Shown: positions 18,648 to 28,371 of the stretch, one piece after another
Position numbering within the stretch: position 1 is the first letter of the stretch
Layout: every line of letters begins with the position of its first letter
From: Rubrivivax sp.
GTDB lineage: Bacteria; Pseudomonadota; Gammaproteobacteria; Burkholderiales; Burkholderiaceae_C
Assembly: GCA_030653505.1 (NCBI GenBank)
Contig: JAURZK010000070.1
Span: 1-35,976 of the forward strand
Reading direction: 5' to 3'
Length of the DNA stretch: 35,976 bases
The notes under the pieces: generated by a model
Told to the model about the DNA's origin: nothing
The model's database searches: none
Seen by the model: only the letters and a program-made list of their open reading frames with translations
Position numbers and translations under genes: made by a program

Positions 18648-19496
18648 ATGCTGCTGCAGCGTGTCATCACCGCCCTCGTGCTCGTGGCCCTGTTGCTCGG
18701 TTCGCTGCTGGTGGCCAGCCCCTGGCCCTTTGCGCTGCTGACGCTGGCGCTGCTGTCGGCTGGCGGGTGGGAATGGGGCCGCCTGAACCAGGCGACGCAG
18801 CTGCCTTCGCTGGCCATGGGCGGGGCGGTGGCCCTGGGCGGGGCCGCTGCGCTGGCCGCGGGCTGGACGACGCAGGCGCCGCCCATGCTGTGGTGGGGCG
18901 CTTTCGTGCTGTGGCTGGTGGGGGGCGCTGTGGCGCTGCGCAGCGGCCCGGCGGCCTGGCCGCAACTGCCGCGCGTGGCGCGCTGGCTGCTGGGGCTGTT
19001 GGCGCTGTGGGCGGCCTGGCTAGCGCTGGCGCAGGCGCGCCATGTCGGCATCAACTTCATGCTGTCCGTGCTGTGCCTGGTGTGGATGGCCGACGTGGCC
19101 GCCTATTTCGGCGGCCGCGCGCTCGGCCGGCGCAAGCTGGCGCCGAGCATCAGCCCGGGCAAGAGCTGGGAGGGCGTGTGGTCGGGCGTGGCCGGGGTCG
19201 TGCTGCTGGCCGGCTTCTGGGTCTGGCTCGACGGCCGCTTCGACGTCGACGGGCCCAGCGTCTACAGCCGCTTGCTGGCGTCGCTGGGCGCGCCCGGGCT
19301 TGCGCTGGGCGTGCTGCTGCTGTGCGGCCTGAGCGTCGTGGGCGACCTCGTCGAGTCGCTCGTCAAGCGCGCCGCCGGCGCCAAGGACAGCAGCCGCCTG
19401 CTGCCGGGCCATGGCGGCGTGCTCGACCGCGTCGATGCCCTGCTGCCCGTGCTGCCGGCCGCGCTGGCGCTGACGGCACTGGGGGCTCTGCGATGA
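18648..19496 (+). CDS. cdsA: Phosphatidate cytidylyltransferase
   Basis: 282 residues, a polytopic inner-membrane enzyme with about eight hydrophobic segments. It makes CDP-diacylglycerol from CTP and phosphatidate, the branch point to all membrane phospholipids. The CTP_transf_1 signature is intact near the C-terminus: SLVKRAAGAKDSSRLLPGHG followed by GVLDRVD. Metal-binding residues in WMADVAAYFGGRALGRRK and SPGKSWEG are also present. The stop overlaps the dxr start (ATGA at 19493-19496), indicating translational coupling. Confidence 0.96.
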   Translation: MLLQRVITALVLVALLLGSLLVASPWPFALLTLALLSAGGWEWGRLNQATQLPSLAMGGAVALGGAAALAAGWTTQAPPMLWWGAFVLWLVGGAVALRSGPAAWPQLPRVARWLLGLLALWAAWLALAQARHVGINFMLSVLCLVWMADVAAYFGGRALGRRKLAPSISPGKSWEGVWSGVAGVVLLAGFWVWLDGRFDVDGPSVYSRLLASLGAPGLALGVLLLCGLSVVGDLVESLVKRAAGAKDSSRLLPGHGGVLDRVDALLPVLPAALALTALGALR

Positions 19497-20689
19497 GCGC
19501 GCCTCGCCAGCGCCTGGCCATCCTGGGCTCCACCGGTTCTGTGGGCACCAGCACGCTGGACGTCGTCGCGCGCCACCCTAATCGCTTCGAGGTCGTCGGC
19601 CTCACCTCCTACCAGCGTGTCGACCTGCTGGTGCGGCAATGCCTGCAGTTCAGGCCGCGCGTGGCCGTGGTGCCGACACCCGAACGGGCCGCCGAAGTGC
19701 GGGCGGCGCTGCGAGAGGCCGGCTGCGCCACCGAAGTTCAGCATGGCCCGCCGGCGCTGTGCGAACTGGCCGCGGCCGACGATGTCGACAGCGTCATGGC
19801 CGCGATCGTGGGTGCCGCCGGCCTGTCGCCCTGCATGGCCGCGGCGCGCGCCGGCAAGCGCCTGCTGCTGGCCAACAAGGAAGCGCTGGTGGTCGGCGGT
19901 GCACTCTTCATGCAGGCCGTGAAGGCAGGCGGTGCCACGCTGCTGCCCATCGACAGCGAACACTCGGCCATCTTCCAGTGCCTGCCCGAGGACCGCAGCG
20001 CCTGGGCGCGCCGCATCGACCACATCATCCTCACGGCCAGCGGCGGCCCGTTTCGTACCCGCGACCCCGACACGCTGCACCAGGTGACGCCGGCGCAGGC
20101 CGTGGCGCACCCGAACTGGGTCATGGGCCGCAAGATCTCGGTCGACTCGGCGACGATGATGAACAAGGCGCTGGAGGTCATCGAGGCGCGCTGGCTCTTC
20201 GAGCTCGCGCCCGAGGACATCCGCGTCGTCATCCACCCGCAGAGCATCGTCCACTCGATGGTCGTGTGCCGCGACGGCAGTGTGCTGGCGCAGCTGGGCA
20301 CGCCCGACATGAAGGTGCCGATTGCCTACGGCCTCTCGTTCCCCGAACGCATCGAGTCGGGTGCGCCGCGGCTGGACTTCCTCCAAATGGGCCGGGGCTT
20401 CACCTTCGAGCCACCCGACCCACGCCGTTTTCCCGGTCTGCAGCTGGCCTGGGACGCGCTGCGCGCCCCCGCCGGCAGCACCGCGGTGCTGAACGCCGCC
20501 AACGAAGTGGCAGTCGCCGCCTTCCTCGACGGAACGATCACCTTCACGGCGATTCATACCTTGAACGCCCGCACCATCGAACGCCTGGAGCCCCGCCTGA
20601 GCCCCGACCACAGCCTGGAAGACCTGATCGAACTCGACAGCCGTGCACGTGCAGTGGCACGTGAAGTGATGCAGGAGCTGGCGGCGTGA
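19493..20689 (+). CDS. dxr: 1-deoxy-D-xylulose 5-phosphate reductoisomerase
   Basis: 398 residues. Dxr converts DXP to MEP using NADPH, the first committed step of the MEP isoprenoid pathway and the target of fosmidomycin. The N-terminal NADPH site reads ILGSTGSVGTSTLDVV. LLLANKEALVVGG, PIDSEHSAIFQCL with the metal-binding Asp and Glu, LTASGGPFRT and VDSATMMNKALEVIEA are all intact, as is the C-terminal helical domain with AANEVAVAAFL. The ATG overlaps the cdsA stop by four bases, and the gene overlaps rseP at the other end. It supplies isoprenoids used by UppS, encoded two genes upstream. Confidence 0.97.
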   Translation: MSAPRQRLAILGSTGSVGTSTLDVVARHPNRFEVVGLTSYQRVDLLVRQCLQFRPRVAVVPTPERAAEVRAALREAGCATEVQHGPPALCELAAADDVDSVMAAIVGAAGLSPCMAAARAGKRLLLANKEALVVGGALFMQAVKAGGATLLPIDSEHSAIFQCLPEDRSAWARRIDHIILTASGGPFRTRDPDTLHQVTPAQAVAHPNWVMGRKISVDSATMMNKALEVIEARWLFELAPEDIRVVIHPQSIVHSMVVCRDGSVLAQLGTPDMKVPIAYGLSFPERIESGAPRLDFLQMGRGFTFEPPDPRRFPGLQLAWDALRAPAGSTAVLNAANEVAVAAFLDGTITFTAIHTLNARTIERLEPRLSPDHSLEDLIELDSRARAVAREVMQELAA

Positions 20690-22056
20690 TCACCACCGTG
20701 CTGGCCTTCCTGCTGACGCTGGGCATCCTGGTCGTCATCCACGAGTACGGCCACTACCGCGTGGCGGTGGCCTGTGGCGTGAAGGTGCTGCGTTTCTCGG
20801 TCGGTTTCGGGCGTGTTCTTTGGCGCCGTCAGAGCAGCCCCGACGCCACCGAATTTGTCGTCTGTTCGCTGCCGCTGGGCGGCTACGTGCGCATGCTCGA
20901 CGAGCGCGAGGGCGCCGTCGCGCCAGGTGACGTCAGCCGCGCCTTCAACCGCAAGACGCTGTGGCAGCGCGCGGCCATCGTTTCCGCCGGGCCGCTGGCC
21001 AACCTGGGCCTGGCGGTGCTGCTCTATGCCGCCGCGCACTGGATCGGCATTCAGGAACCCAAGGCGCTGCTCGGCCCGCCGGTGGCCGGCAGCGCCGCCG
21101 AGCGTGCCGGCCTGCGTGCCGGCGACTGGGTGCGTGCACTGGCCCACGACGGCGACGACTGGCAGGACCTGCGCTCGTTCACCGACCTGCGCTGGGAGCT
21201 CACGCAGGCGGTGCTGCAGCGCAAGCCGGTGCAACTGCAGGTGACCGACCGCGACGGCCGCGGCTCTCGCACCCTGCGCCTGGACCTCGGCGGCATCGAG
21301 CCGGGTGAGGTCGACGCCGAACTGTCGAAGCGCATCGGCCTGGGCGGCCCCTGGCGCGAGCCCGTGCTGGGCGAGGTCAAGGCCGGCGGCCCGGCCGCGC
21401 TGGCCGGCCTGCGCAGCGGTGACCGCGTGCTCGGCATCGACGGGCAGGCGATCGTCGACGCGCAGACCGTGGTCGAGCGTGTGCGCGGCAGCCTGCGCGA
21501 CGGCCAGCCGGTGGCGCAGCGCTGGATGATCGAGCGCGACGGCCGGTCGCTGGAAATCGCGGTCACGCCGCGCGTGATGAGCGAACGTGGCCAGACCTTC
21601 GGTCGCATCGACGCCGCCCCCGGCCAGCCGCCGGTGATGGAAACCGTGCGCCACGGTGTCTTCGAGGGCCTGTGGCAGGGCGCGGTGCGCACCTGGGACA
21701 TCTCGGTGCTGACGGTGAAGATGATCGGCCGCATGCTCATCGGCGAGGCCTCGCTGAAGAACCTCAGCGGCCCGCTGACCATCGCCGACTATGCCGGCCA
21801 GTCGGTCAACCAGGGGCTGGCCTACTACCTCGGTTTCCTGGCGCTGGTCAGCGTCAGCCTGGGTGTGCTGAACCTGCTGCCGCTGCCCATGCTCGATGGC
21901 GGTCACCTCATGTATTACATTTTCGAAGGCGTCACCGGCCGCCCTGTCTCCGACCTCTGGCTGGCGCGGCTGCAACGCGGCGGCATCGTCGTGCTGTTGA
22001 TGATGATGTCGGTCGCCCTCTTCAACGACGTAGCCCGCCTGCTGGGCCTGCACTGA
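20686..22056 (+). CDS. rseP: Site-2 intramembrane metalloprotease RseP
   Basis: 456 residues. RseP cuts the anti-sigma factor RseA inside the membrane after DegS, releasing sigma-E, and also clears remnant signal peptides. The zinc site is HEYGH (His19, Glu20, His23) in the first membrane helix and the LDGGH motif (Asp404) near the C-terminus. Two PDZ domains lie between (GPPVAGSAAERAGLRAGDW and VKAGGPAALAGLRSGDRV), and PLANLGLAVLL follows the conserved AGPLAN. The GTG start at 20686 overlaps the dxr stop. Neighbouring bamA and skp are typical sigma-E targets in Gammaproteobacteria. Confidence 0.96.
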   Translation: MITTVLAFLLTLGILVVIHEYGHYRVAVACGVKVLRFSVGFGRVLWRRQSSPDATEFVVCSLPLGGYVRMLDEREGAVAPGDVSRAFNRKTLWQRAAIVSAGPLANLGLAVLLYAAAHWIGIQEPKALLGPPVAGSAAERAGLRAGDWVRALAHDGDDWQDLRSFTDLRWELTQAVLQRKPVQLQVTDRDGRGSRTLRLDLGGIEPGEVDAELSKRIGLGGPWREPVLGEVKAGGPAALAGLRSGDRVLGIDGQAIVDAQTVVERVRGSLRDGQPVAQRWMIERDGRSLEIAVTPRVMSERGQTFGRIDAAPGQPPVMETVRHGVFEGLWQGAVRTWDISVLTVKMIGRMLIGEASLKNLSGPLTIADYAGQSVNQGLAYYLGFLALVSVSLGVLNLLPLPMLDGGHLMYYIFEGVTGRPVSDLWLARLQRGGIVVLLMMMSVALFNDVARLLGLH

Positions 22057-22061
22057 ATCCC

Positions 22062-24380
22062 ATGTTCCCTGTCTCTCCGTTCGGGCCGTTCGGCCGGTTC
22101 AGCCCTGCCGCGGCCCTCGTCGTCGCCGTTGCCACCCTCGCCGCCGCGCCCGCCGCGCTGGCGGTCACGCCCTTCGTGCTGAAGGACATCCGCGTCGAGG
22201 GCCTGCAGCGCACCGACCCCGGCACGGTCTTCGCCGCGCTGCCCTTCCGCATCGGCGACACCTACACCGACGACAAGGGCTCGGCCGCGCTGCGCGCGCT
22301 CTTCACCACGGGCCTGTTCAAGGACGTGCGCATCGAGATCGAAGGCGAGGTGGCGATCATCATCGTCGACGAGCGCTCGATCATCGGCGCCGTCAGCTTC
22401 GTCGGCCTGAAGGAGTTCGACAAGGAGCCGCTGACCAAGAGCCTGCGCGACGCCGGCATCGGCGAAGGCCTGCCCTTCGACCGTGCGCTCGTCGACCGCG
22501 CCGAGCAGGAGATCAAGCGCCAGTACCTCAGCCGCAGCCTCTACGGCGCCGAGGTGGTGACGACGATCACGCCGCTGGAGCGCAACCGCGTCAACGTCAC
22601 CTTCACGATGACCGAGGGCGACGCGGCGAAGATCGCCGACATCCGCATCGTCGGCGCCACCGTGTTCAGCGAACGCACGCTGCGCGACCTGTTCGAGCTC
22701 ACGCCCACGGGCTGGTTCACCTGGTACAGCAAGACCGACCGCTACTCGCGCACCAAGCTCAACGCCGACCTCGAGAAGCTGCGCGCCTACTACGTCAACC
22801 GCGGTTACCTCGAGTTTGCGATCGAATCGACGCAGGTCACGATTTCGCCCGACAAGCAGACGATCGCGGTCGCCATCTCGATCAAGGAAGGCCAGCCCTA
22901 CACCGTGACCTCGGTGCGGCTGGAGGGCGACTACCTGGGCAAGGAAGCCGAGTTCCAGGCCTTCGTGCTGCTGCGCCCGGGCCAGCCCTACCGCGGCGAC
23001 GCCGTCACCGAGACCAGCAAACGTTTCACCGACCTCTTCGGCCTCTACGGCTATGCGTTCGCGCGCATCGACACGCGGCCCGAGATCGACCGCGCCACGG
23101 GCCAGGTGGCGGTGGTGTTCACGGCCGAGCCGCAGCGCCGGGTCTACGTGCGGCGCATCGACGTCGCCGGCAACACACGCACCCGCGACGAGGTCGTGCG
23201 GCGCGAGTTCCGCCAGCTCGAAGGCGCCTGGTACGACGGCGGTCTCATCAAGCTGAGCAAGCAGCGTGTCGAGCGGCTGGGCTTCTTCAAGGAAGACATC
23301 GACGTCGAGACCAAGGAAGTGGCGGGTGCGCCCGACCAGGTCGACCTCGTCGTCAACGTCGTCGAGAAGCCCACCGGCAACCTGCTCATCGGCGCCGGCT
23401 ACTCGAACGCCGAGAAGCTGACCTTCACCGCGTCGGTGAAGCAGGACAACGCCTTCGGCTCGGGCAACTACCTGGGCATCGAGCTCAACACCAGCAAGTA
23501 CAACCGCACGGTGGTGGTGAGCACGGTTGACCCCTACTGGACGGTGGACGGCATCTCGCGCGCCATCGACGTCTTCTACCGCACCAGCCGCCCCTTCAAC
23601 AGCCTGGGCGACAGCTACGACCTGAAGACGCCGGGCGCCACGGTGCGCTTCGGCGTGCCCTTCTCCGAGTACGACACGGTTTTCCTCGGCCTGGGCTTTG
23701 AACGTACAGAGATCGGCACCTCCACAGGCATCCCGCTGTCATACCTGAACTACCGCACGCTCTATGGCGCGAAGACGAACTCCTTCCCGCTGACGCTGGG
23801 CTGGGCGCGTGACGCGCGCGACAGCGTGCTCACGCCGACGGCCGGCCGCTACCAGCGCCTGAACTTCGAGTGGGCCTTCGCCGGCGACGTGCGCTACCTG
23901 CGCACCAACGCGCAGTACCAGGAGTACTGGCCGCTGCCGTTCCGCATGTCAGTGGGCGTCAACGCCGAACTCGGATGGGGCAAGGGCCTCGGCGGCAAGC
24001 CCTTCCCGGTGTTCAAGAACTTCTACGGCGGCGGCCTGGGCACGGTGCGTGCCTTCGAGCAGAGCTCGCTGGGCGTCGTCGACCCCACCGGCGCCTACAT
24101 CGGCGGTGCCAAGCGCGTGAACGTCAACACCGAGCTCTACTTCCCGGTGCCCGGCACCGGCAACGACCGCTCGCTGCGCATCTTCGCCTTCGTCGACGCC
24201 GGCAACGTCTGGCGCGAGGACGAGACCATCACCGCAGAGTCCTTCCGTTCCTCGGCGGGCGTCGGCCTGTCGTGGATCTCACCCGTCGGCCCCTTGAAGC
24301 TGAGCTGGGGCAAGCCCTTGCGGCTTCAGCGCAACGATAGAATCCAACGATTCCAATTCCAGATCGGGACTGCCTTCTGA
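22062..24380 (+). CDS. bamA: Outer-membrane protein assembly factor BamA
   Basis: 772 residues. BamA is the Omp85 barrel that inserts outer-membrane proteins. A signal peptide (about residues 1-33, ending AALA) is followed by five POTRA domains (starting FVLKDIRVEGLQRTDPGTVF; the fifth ends near VVNVVEKPTGNL) and a 16-strand barrel closing with the aromatic C-terminal residue F (FQIGTAF). The loop 6 motif, normally (V/I)RG(F/Y), reads VRAF here (GTVRAFEQSSLG, about 24040-24070), with Ala in place of the usual Gly. The last 40 bases carry rare codons and may hold a promoter. ATG 22062 is 5 bp after rseP; the stop overlaps the skp start. Confidence 0.97.
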   Translation: MFPVSPFGPFGRFSPAAALVVAVATLAAAPAALAVTPFVLKDIRVEGLQRTDPGTVFAALPFRIGDTYTDDKGSAALRALFTTGLFKDVRIEIEGEVAIIIVDERSIIGAVSFVGLKEFDKEPLTKSLRDAGIGEGLPFDRALVDRAEQEIKRQYLSRSLYGAEVVTTITPLERNRVNVTFTMTEGDAAKIADIRIVGATVFSERTLRDLFELTPTGWFTWYSKTDRYSRTKLNADLEKLRAYYVNRGYLEFAIESTQVTISPDKQTIAVAISIKEGQPYTVTSVRLEGDYLGKEAEFQAFVLLRPGQPYRGDAVTETSKRFTDLFGLYGYAFARIDTRPEIDRATGQVAVVFTAEPQRRVYVRRIDVAGNTRTRDEVVRREFRQLEGAWYDGGLIKLSKQRVERLGFFKEDIDVETKEVAGAPDQVDLVVNVVEKPTGNLLIGAGYSNAEKLTFTASVKQDNAFGSGNYLGIELNTSKYNRTVVVSTVDPYWTVDGISRAIDVFYRTSRPFNSLGDSYDLKTPGATVRFGVPFSEYDTVFLGLGFERTEIGTSTGIPLSYLNYRTLYGAKTNSFPLTLGWARDARDSVLTPTAGRYQRLNFEWAFAGDVRYLRTNAQYQEYWPLPFRMSVGVNAELGWGKGLGGKPFPVFKNFYGGGLGTVRAFEQSSLGVVDPTGAYIGGAKRVNVNTELYFPVPGTGNDRSLRIFAFVDAGNVWREDETITAESFRSSAGVGLSWISPVGPLKLSWGKPLRLQRNDRIQRFQFQIGTAF
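24338..24343 (+). promoter_or_regulatory. Possible internal promoter for skp-lpxD-fabZ-lpxA-lpxB
   Basis: TAGAAT lies inside the last codons of bamA, 36 bp before the skp ATG. The codons here (GAT AGA ATC CAA CGA TTC CAA) include AGA, CGA and CAA, which are rare in the GC-rich genes around, and the DNA is locally AT-rich. A -35-like TTGCGG (24318-24323) is present, but only 14 bp away. Inferred, not proven. Confidence 0.4.
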
Positions 24381-24928
24381 TGAAGACGTTCGCCATGCAG
24401 CGCACCACCGCCGCCTCCCTGTCACGGTGGCTTGCCATCGGCACCCTGGCGGCCGCTGCCGCCACGCCCGCCGCGGCACAGGATCTCAAGATCGGCTACG
24501 TCAACAGCGAGCGTGTGCTGCGCGAGGCCAACCCGGCCAAAGCGGCGCAGGCCAAGCTCGAAGCCGAGTTCAGCAAGCGCGAGCGAGAACTCAACGACGC
24601 CGCGAGCAAGCTCAAGGCCGCCGCCGACAAGCTGGAGAAGGAAGCCCCCACGCTGGCCGAGACCGAACGCACGCGGCGCCAGCGTGAACTCGTCGAACAA
24701 GACCGAGACCTGCAGCGCAAGCGCCGCGAGTTCCAGGAAGACCTGAACCAGCGCCGCAACGAGGAACTGGCCGCGGTGGTCGAACGCGCCAACCGTGCCA
24801 TCAAGCAGATCTTCGACAGCGAGAAGTACGACCTCATCCTGCAGGAAGTGGTCTTCGCCAGCACGCGCGTCGACATCACCGAGAAGGTGATCAGGATCCT
24901 GAACGCCCCGGCCAACGCCGGAAAGTAA
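24380..24928 (+). CDS. skp: Periplasmic chaperone Skp/OmpH
   Basis: 182 residues. Skp is a trimeric jellyfish-shaped chaperone that holds unfolded outer-membrane proteins on the way to BamA. A signal peptide (about residues 1-33, ending AAAQ) is followed by the short beta body start DLKIGYVNSERVLRE and then long charged helices forming the coiled-coil arms, with many Arg/Glu/Lys (for example RKRREFQEDLNQRRNEEL). The end returns to the body (YDLILQEVVFASTRVDITEKV). The ATG overlaps the bamA TGA, so the genes are coupled. ATG 24395 is an alternative start. Confidence 0.94.
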   Translation: MKTFAMQRTTAASLSRWLAIGTLAAAAATPAAAQDLKIGYVNSERVLREANPAKAAQAKLEAEFSKRERELNDAASKLKAAADKLEKEAPTLAETERTRRQRELVEQDRDLQRKRREFQEDLNQRRNEELAAVVERANRAIKQIFDSEKYDLILQEVVFASTRVDITEKVIRILNAPANAGK

Positions 24929-24952
24929 GCCGGGCCCGCGAGGTCGGCCGCC

Positions 24953-25987
24953 ATGCGGGTGCCTCTCGGCGCGCTGAGCGAACGCCTCGGCGGTGAACTG
25001 GTGGGGGATGCGCAGGCCACCGTGTCGCGCATCGGCCCGCTGGAGTCTGCCGACGCGCAGACCATCAGCTTCCTCGCCAACCCGCGCTACCAGTCGCAGC
25101 TGGCAGCCTCCGCCGCCGGTTGCGTCATCGTCGGGCCGACCATGCGCGACGCCGCAGTTGCGCGCGGAGCGGCCATCGTCTGCGACGACCCCTACCTCGC
25201 CTACGCCCGCCTGACGCAGTGGTGGGCGGCGCAGACCCGGCGCGTGGCGCCGCCGGGCATCCACCCCAACGCGGTGATCGAACTCGGTGCCTCGATCGAT
25301 CCGCTGGCTTCCATCGGCCCGCTGGCGTTTGTCGGCGCCGGCGCGCGTGTTCTGGCCGGGGCGGTGGTCGGCGCGCAGGCGCACGTCGGCGCCGACGCCG
25401 TGGTCGGCGAGCGCACGGTGCTCAAGCCCCGCGTGGTGCTCGGCGACGCCTGCCGCATCGGTGCACGCGGCATCGTGCACAGCGGCGCCGTCATCGGCGC
25501 CGACGGCTTCGGCTTTGCGCCGTCGCAAGGTGACGACGGCAGCCACTGGGAGAAGATCGAGCAGCTCGGCGCCGTGGTCATCGGTGACGACGTCGAGATC
25601 GGCGCCAACACCTGCATCGACCGCGGCGCGCTCGAAGACACGGTGCTGGAAGACGGCGTCAAGCTCGACAACCTGGTGCAGATCGGCCACAACGTGCGCA
25701 TCGGCGCGCACAGCGCCTTCGCCGGCTGTGTCGGCGTGGCCGGGAGCGCGCGCATCGGGCGGCACTGCACGGCGGGCGGCGGCGCCATCATCCTGGGCCA
25801 TCTGGAGATCTGCGATCACGTGCACATCACCGCGGCCACGGTGATCAGTCGCTCGATCCACAAGCCGGGCCAGTACAGCGGCATGTTCCCCTTCGATGAC
25901 AATGCGTCGTGGGAGAAGAACGCTGCCACGCTGAGACACCTTTACACGCTGCGTGAACGTCTGCGGGCGCTGGAGAAGAAGACGTGA
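24953..25987 (+). CDS. lpxD: UDP-3-O-acylglucosamine N-acyltransferase
   Basis: 344 residues. LpxD adds the second, N-linked 3-hydroxyacyl chain in lipid A synthesis, using acyl-ACP. The N-terminal uridine-binding domain ([18 protein letters not shown]) precedes a left-handed beta-helix of hexapeptide repeats (for example [17 protein letters not shown]) and a C-terminal helix. The catalytic base is His246 in [13 protein letters not shown]. The [14 protein letters not shown] segment near the end is typical. It starts 24 bp after skp; the stop overlaps a possible GTG of fabZ. Confidence 0.97.
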   Translation: MRVPLGALSERLGGELVGDAQATVSRIGPLESADAQTISFLANPRYQSQLAASAAGCVIVGPTMRDAAVARGAAIVCDDPYLAYARLTQWWAAQTRRVAPPGIHPNAVIELGASIDPLASIGPLAFVGAGARVLAGAVVGAQAHVGADAVVGERTVLKPRVVLGDACRIGARGIVHSGAVIGADGFGFAPSQGDDGSHWEKIEQLGAVVIGDDVEIGANTCIDRGALEDTVLEDGVKLDNLVQIGHNVRIGAHSAFAGCVGVAGSARIGRHCTAGGGAIILGHLEICDHVHITAATVISRSIHKPGQYSGMFPFDDNASWEKNAATLRHLYTLRERLRALEKKT

Positions 25988-25992
25988 CCACG

Positions 25993-26442
25993 ATGGACAT
26001 CCAACAGATCCTGCGCAAGCTGCCGCACCGCTACCCCTTCCTGCTCGTCGACCGCGTGCTCGAACTGGAAACGGGTGTGCGGATCAAGGCGCTGAAGAAC
26101 GTCACTTTCAACGAGCCCTTCTTCAACGGCCACTTTCCGGCGCGGCCGGTAATGCCCGGTGTGCTGATGCTGGAAGCGCTGGCCCAGGCCGCGGCCGTGC
26201 TCTCGTTCGAGAGTGCCGGGGTGGAGCCGGGAGACGACACGGTGGTCTACTTCGCAGGCATCGACAATGCGCGATTCAAGCGCCCTGTCGGCCCGGGCGA
26301 CCAGCTCATCCTGGAAGCGCGCATAGAACGCCAGAAAGCCGGCATCTACCGCTACAAGACCCAGGCCTTCGTCGACGGCCACCTGGTGGTCGAGGCCGAC
26401 CTGATGTGCACGATGCGCAAGATCGCTGCCACTGCTCCCTGA
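25993..26442 (+). CDS. fabZ: 3-hydroxyacyl-ACP dehydratase FabZ
   Basis: 149 residues of the hot-dog fold. FabZ dehydrates 3-hydroxyacyl-ACP in fatty acid elongation and so competes with LpxA and LpxD for the same substrate; the shared operon helps balance the two pathways. The catalytic His47 lies in [18 protein letters not shown] and Glu61 in [24 protein letters not shown] is the standard N-terminus. ATG 25993 matches the usual family start; GTG 25984, which overlaps the lpxD stop, would add three residues. Confidence 0.97.
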   Translation: MDIQQILRKLPHRYPFLLVDRVLELETGVRIKALKNVTFNEPFFNGHFPARPVMPGVLMLEALAQAAAVLSFESAGVEPGDDTVVYFAGIDNARFKRPVGPGDQLILEARIERQKAGIYRYKTQAFVDGHLVVEADLMCTMRKIAATAP

Positions 26443-26443
26443 C

Positions 26444-27232
26444 ATGGCCACGGTCCACCCCACCGCCATCGTCGACGCGGGCGCCGAGCTGGCGGCCACG
26501 GTGAAGGTCGGCCCCTACGCGGTGATCGGACCCGGCGTGCAGGTGGGCGAGGGCACGACGATCGGCGCGCACTGCGTCATCGAAGGCCCCACGGTCATCG
26601 GCCGCGACAACGTCATCCATGCGCACGCCGCCCTGGGTCTGGCGCCGCAGGACATGAAGTACCGTGGCGAGCCGACGCAACTGCACATCGGCCAGCGCAA
26701 CACCATCTTCCAGTTCTGCACCTTCAGCCGCGGCACGGCGCAAGACGTTGGCATCACGCGTGTCGGCGACGACAACTGGATCATGGCCTACGTGCACCTG
26801 GCGCACGACGTGCAGGTGGGCCACCACACCGTGCTGGCAAACAACGCCACGCTGGCCGGCCATGTGCACGTGGGCGACTGGGCCATCGTGGGCGGGCTGT
26901 CGGGCATCCACCAGTTCTGCAAGGTGGGGGCGCACGTCATGCTGGGTTTCCAGAGCCATGTCTCGCAGGACGTGCCGCCCTTCATGACCGCCGCGGGCAA
27001 CCCGCTGGCGGTGGCCGGCACCAATGCCGAAGGCCTGCGCCGACGCGGCTTCTCGCGCGAGCGCATCGCGCTCGTCAAGCAGATGCACCGGCTGCTCTAC
27101 CGCGAAGGCCTGACGCTGGAGAAGGCACGTGACGCGATCGCTGCGCTGAAGGGTACGGTCGAAGGCGGGGATGCCGACATCGACCTGCTGCTCGGTTTCA
27201 TCGCCGGGGCGACGCGCGGCATCGCGCGTTGA
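26444..27232 (+). CDS. lpxA: UDP-N-acetylglucosamine acyltransferase
   Basis: 262 residues. LpxA adds a 3-hydroxyacyl chain to UDP-GlcNAc, the first step of lipid A synthesis. The N-terminal two-thirds is a hexapeptide-repeat beta-helix ([35 protein letters not shown]), and the catalytic His121 sits in [29 protein letters not shown] is the typical second turn, and the C-terminal helical domain ([19 protein letters not shown]) closes the protein. The ATG follows the fabZ stop by one base. Confidence 0.97.
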   Translation: MATVHPTAIVDAGAELAATVKVGPYAVIGPGVQVGEGTTIGAHCVIEGPTVIGRDNVIHAHAALGLAPQDMKYRGEPTQLHIGQRNTIFQFCTFSRGTAQDVGITRVGDDNWIMAYVHLAHDVQVGHHTVLANNATLAGHVHVGDWAIVGGLSGIHQFCKVGAHVMLGFQSHVSQDVPPFMTAAGNPLAVAGTNAEGLRRRGFSRERIALVKQMHRLLYREGLTLEKARDAIAALKGTVEGGDADIDLLLGFIAGATRGIAR

Positions 27233-27240
27233 CGTGCGGC

Positions 27241-28371
27241 ATGCGACTGGCCATGGTCGCCGGCGAGGCCTCGGGCGACCTGCTCGCTGGCCTGCTGCTT
27301 GGTGGCCTGAAGGCGCGTTGGCCCGCGCTGCAGACGCAGGGCATAGGCGGCCCGCGCATGGCCGAGCACGGTTTCGATGCCTGGTGGCCGCACGACAAGC
27401 TGGCCGTTCGCGGCTACGTCGAGGTGCTGCGCCATTACCGCGAGATCTCGGGCATCCGCGACGCGCTGGCCGCGCGCCTGCTGCGTGACCCGCCAGAGGC
27501 CTTCATTGGCGTCGACGCGCCCGACTTCAACCTCGGCCTCGAAGCGCGGCTGAAGGCCGCCGGCATCAAGACCGTGCACTTCGTCTGCCCGTCGATCTGG
27601 GCCTGGCGCGGCGGCCGCGCGAAGAAGATGGCGGTCAGCTGCGACCACGTGCTCTGTCTCTTCCCTTTCGAGCCTGCGATGCTGCACGCCCACGGCGTCG
27701 CCGCCACCTTCGTCGGCCACCCGCTGGCCGACGCCATCCCGCTCGTGCCGCCACGCACCGAGAGCCGCGCGGCGCTGGGGCTGGCCGACGACGCGCAGGT
27801 GGTGGCCGTGCTGCCGGGCAGCCGGCGGTCCGAGATCCAGTACATCGCGCCGGCCTTCCTGCAGGCCGTGGCGCTGCTGCACCGCCAGCGCCCGGCGCTG
27901 CGCTTCGTGCTGCCGCTGGCGCCCGGGCTGCGCGGCATGGTCGAGCCGCTGCTGGCGGCGCACGCGCCGGGTGTGCCGCTGCAACTGCTGGACGGTCGTT
28001 CGCACGCCGCACTGGCAGCCTGTGACGTGACGCTGATCGCCAGCGGCACCGCCACGCTGGAAGCGGCGCTGTTCAAGCGCCCGATGGTCATCGGCTATCG
28101 GATGAACACGATCAGCTGGCAGCTCATGAAACGTTTGCGCTACCAGCCCTGGGTGGGCCTGCCCAACATCCTGTGCCGCGACTTTGTCGTGCCCGAACTG
28201 ATCCAGGGCGATTGCGAACCCGCGGCGCTGGCCGCGGCCACATTGCGCTGGCTCGACGATGCCGCGCCAGCCGCTTCCGTGGCACGGCGTTTCGAAGACC
28301 TTCACCACGAACTGCGCCGCGACACCGCGCGCTGTGCCACCGATGCCATCGCGCAAGTCCTTTCGGCTTGA
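27241..28371 (+). CDS. lpxB: Lipid-A-disaccharide synthase
   Basis: 376 residues. LpxB joins UDP-2,3-diacylglucosamine and lipid X into the lipid A disaccharide, a peripheral inner-membrane glycosyltransferase of family GT19. Motifs include [13 protein letters not shown] at the N-terminus, [14 protein letters not shown], the conserved [24 protein letters not shown] and [15 protein letters not shown] 27241 gives the family start [13 protein letters not shown]; an earlier TTG overlapping the lpxA stop is less likely. The last 29 bp overlap rnhB in another frame. Confidence 0.97.
   Translation: MRLAMVAGEASGDLLAGLLLGGLKARWPALQTQGIGGPRMAEHGFDAWWPHDKLAVRGYVEVLRHYREISGIRDALAARLLRDPPEAFIGVDAPDFNLGLEARLKAAGIKTVHFVCPSIWAWRGGRAKKMAVSCDHVLCLFPFEPAMLHAHGVAATFVGHPLADAIPLVPPRTESRAALGLADDAQVVAVLPGSRRSEIQYIAPAFLQAVALLHRQRPALRFVLPLAPGLRGMVEPLLAAHAPGVPLQLLDGRSHAALAACDVTLIASGTATLEAALFKRPMVIGYRMNTISWQLMKRLRYQPWVGLPNILCRDFVVPELIQGDCEPAALAAATLRWLDDAAPAASVARRFEDLHHELRRDTARCATDAIAQVLSA

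Noticed and set aside
20554..22053. A 499-codon reverse reading frame over rseP
   Set aside because: Antisense to rseP with its zinc and PDZ motifs; His/Gln/Val-rich with no domain.
28343..28371. 29-bp overlap of lpxB and rnhB as a sign of frameshift
   Set aside because: Both proteins have complete ends and motifs; overlaps of this size are normal in this tightly packed cluster.
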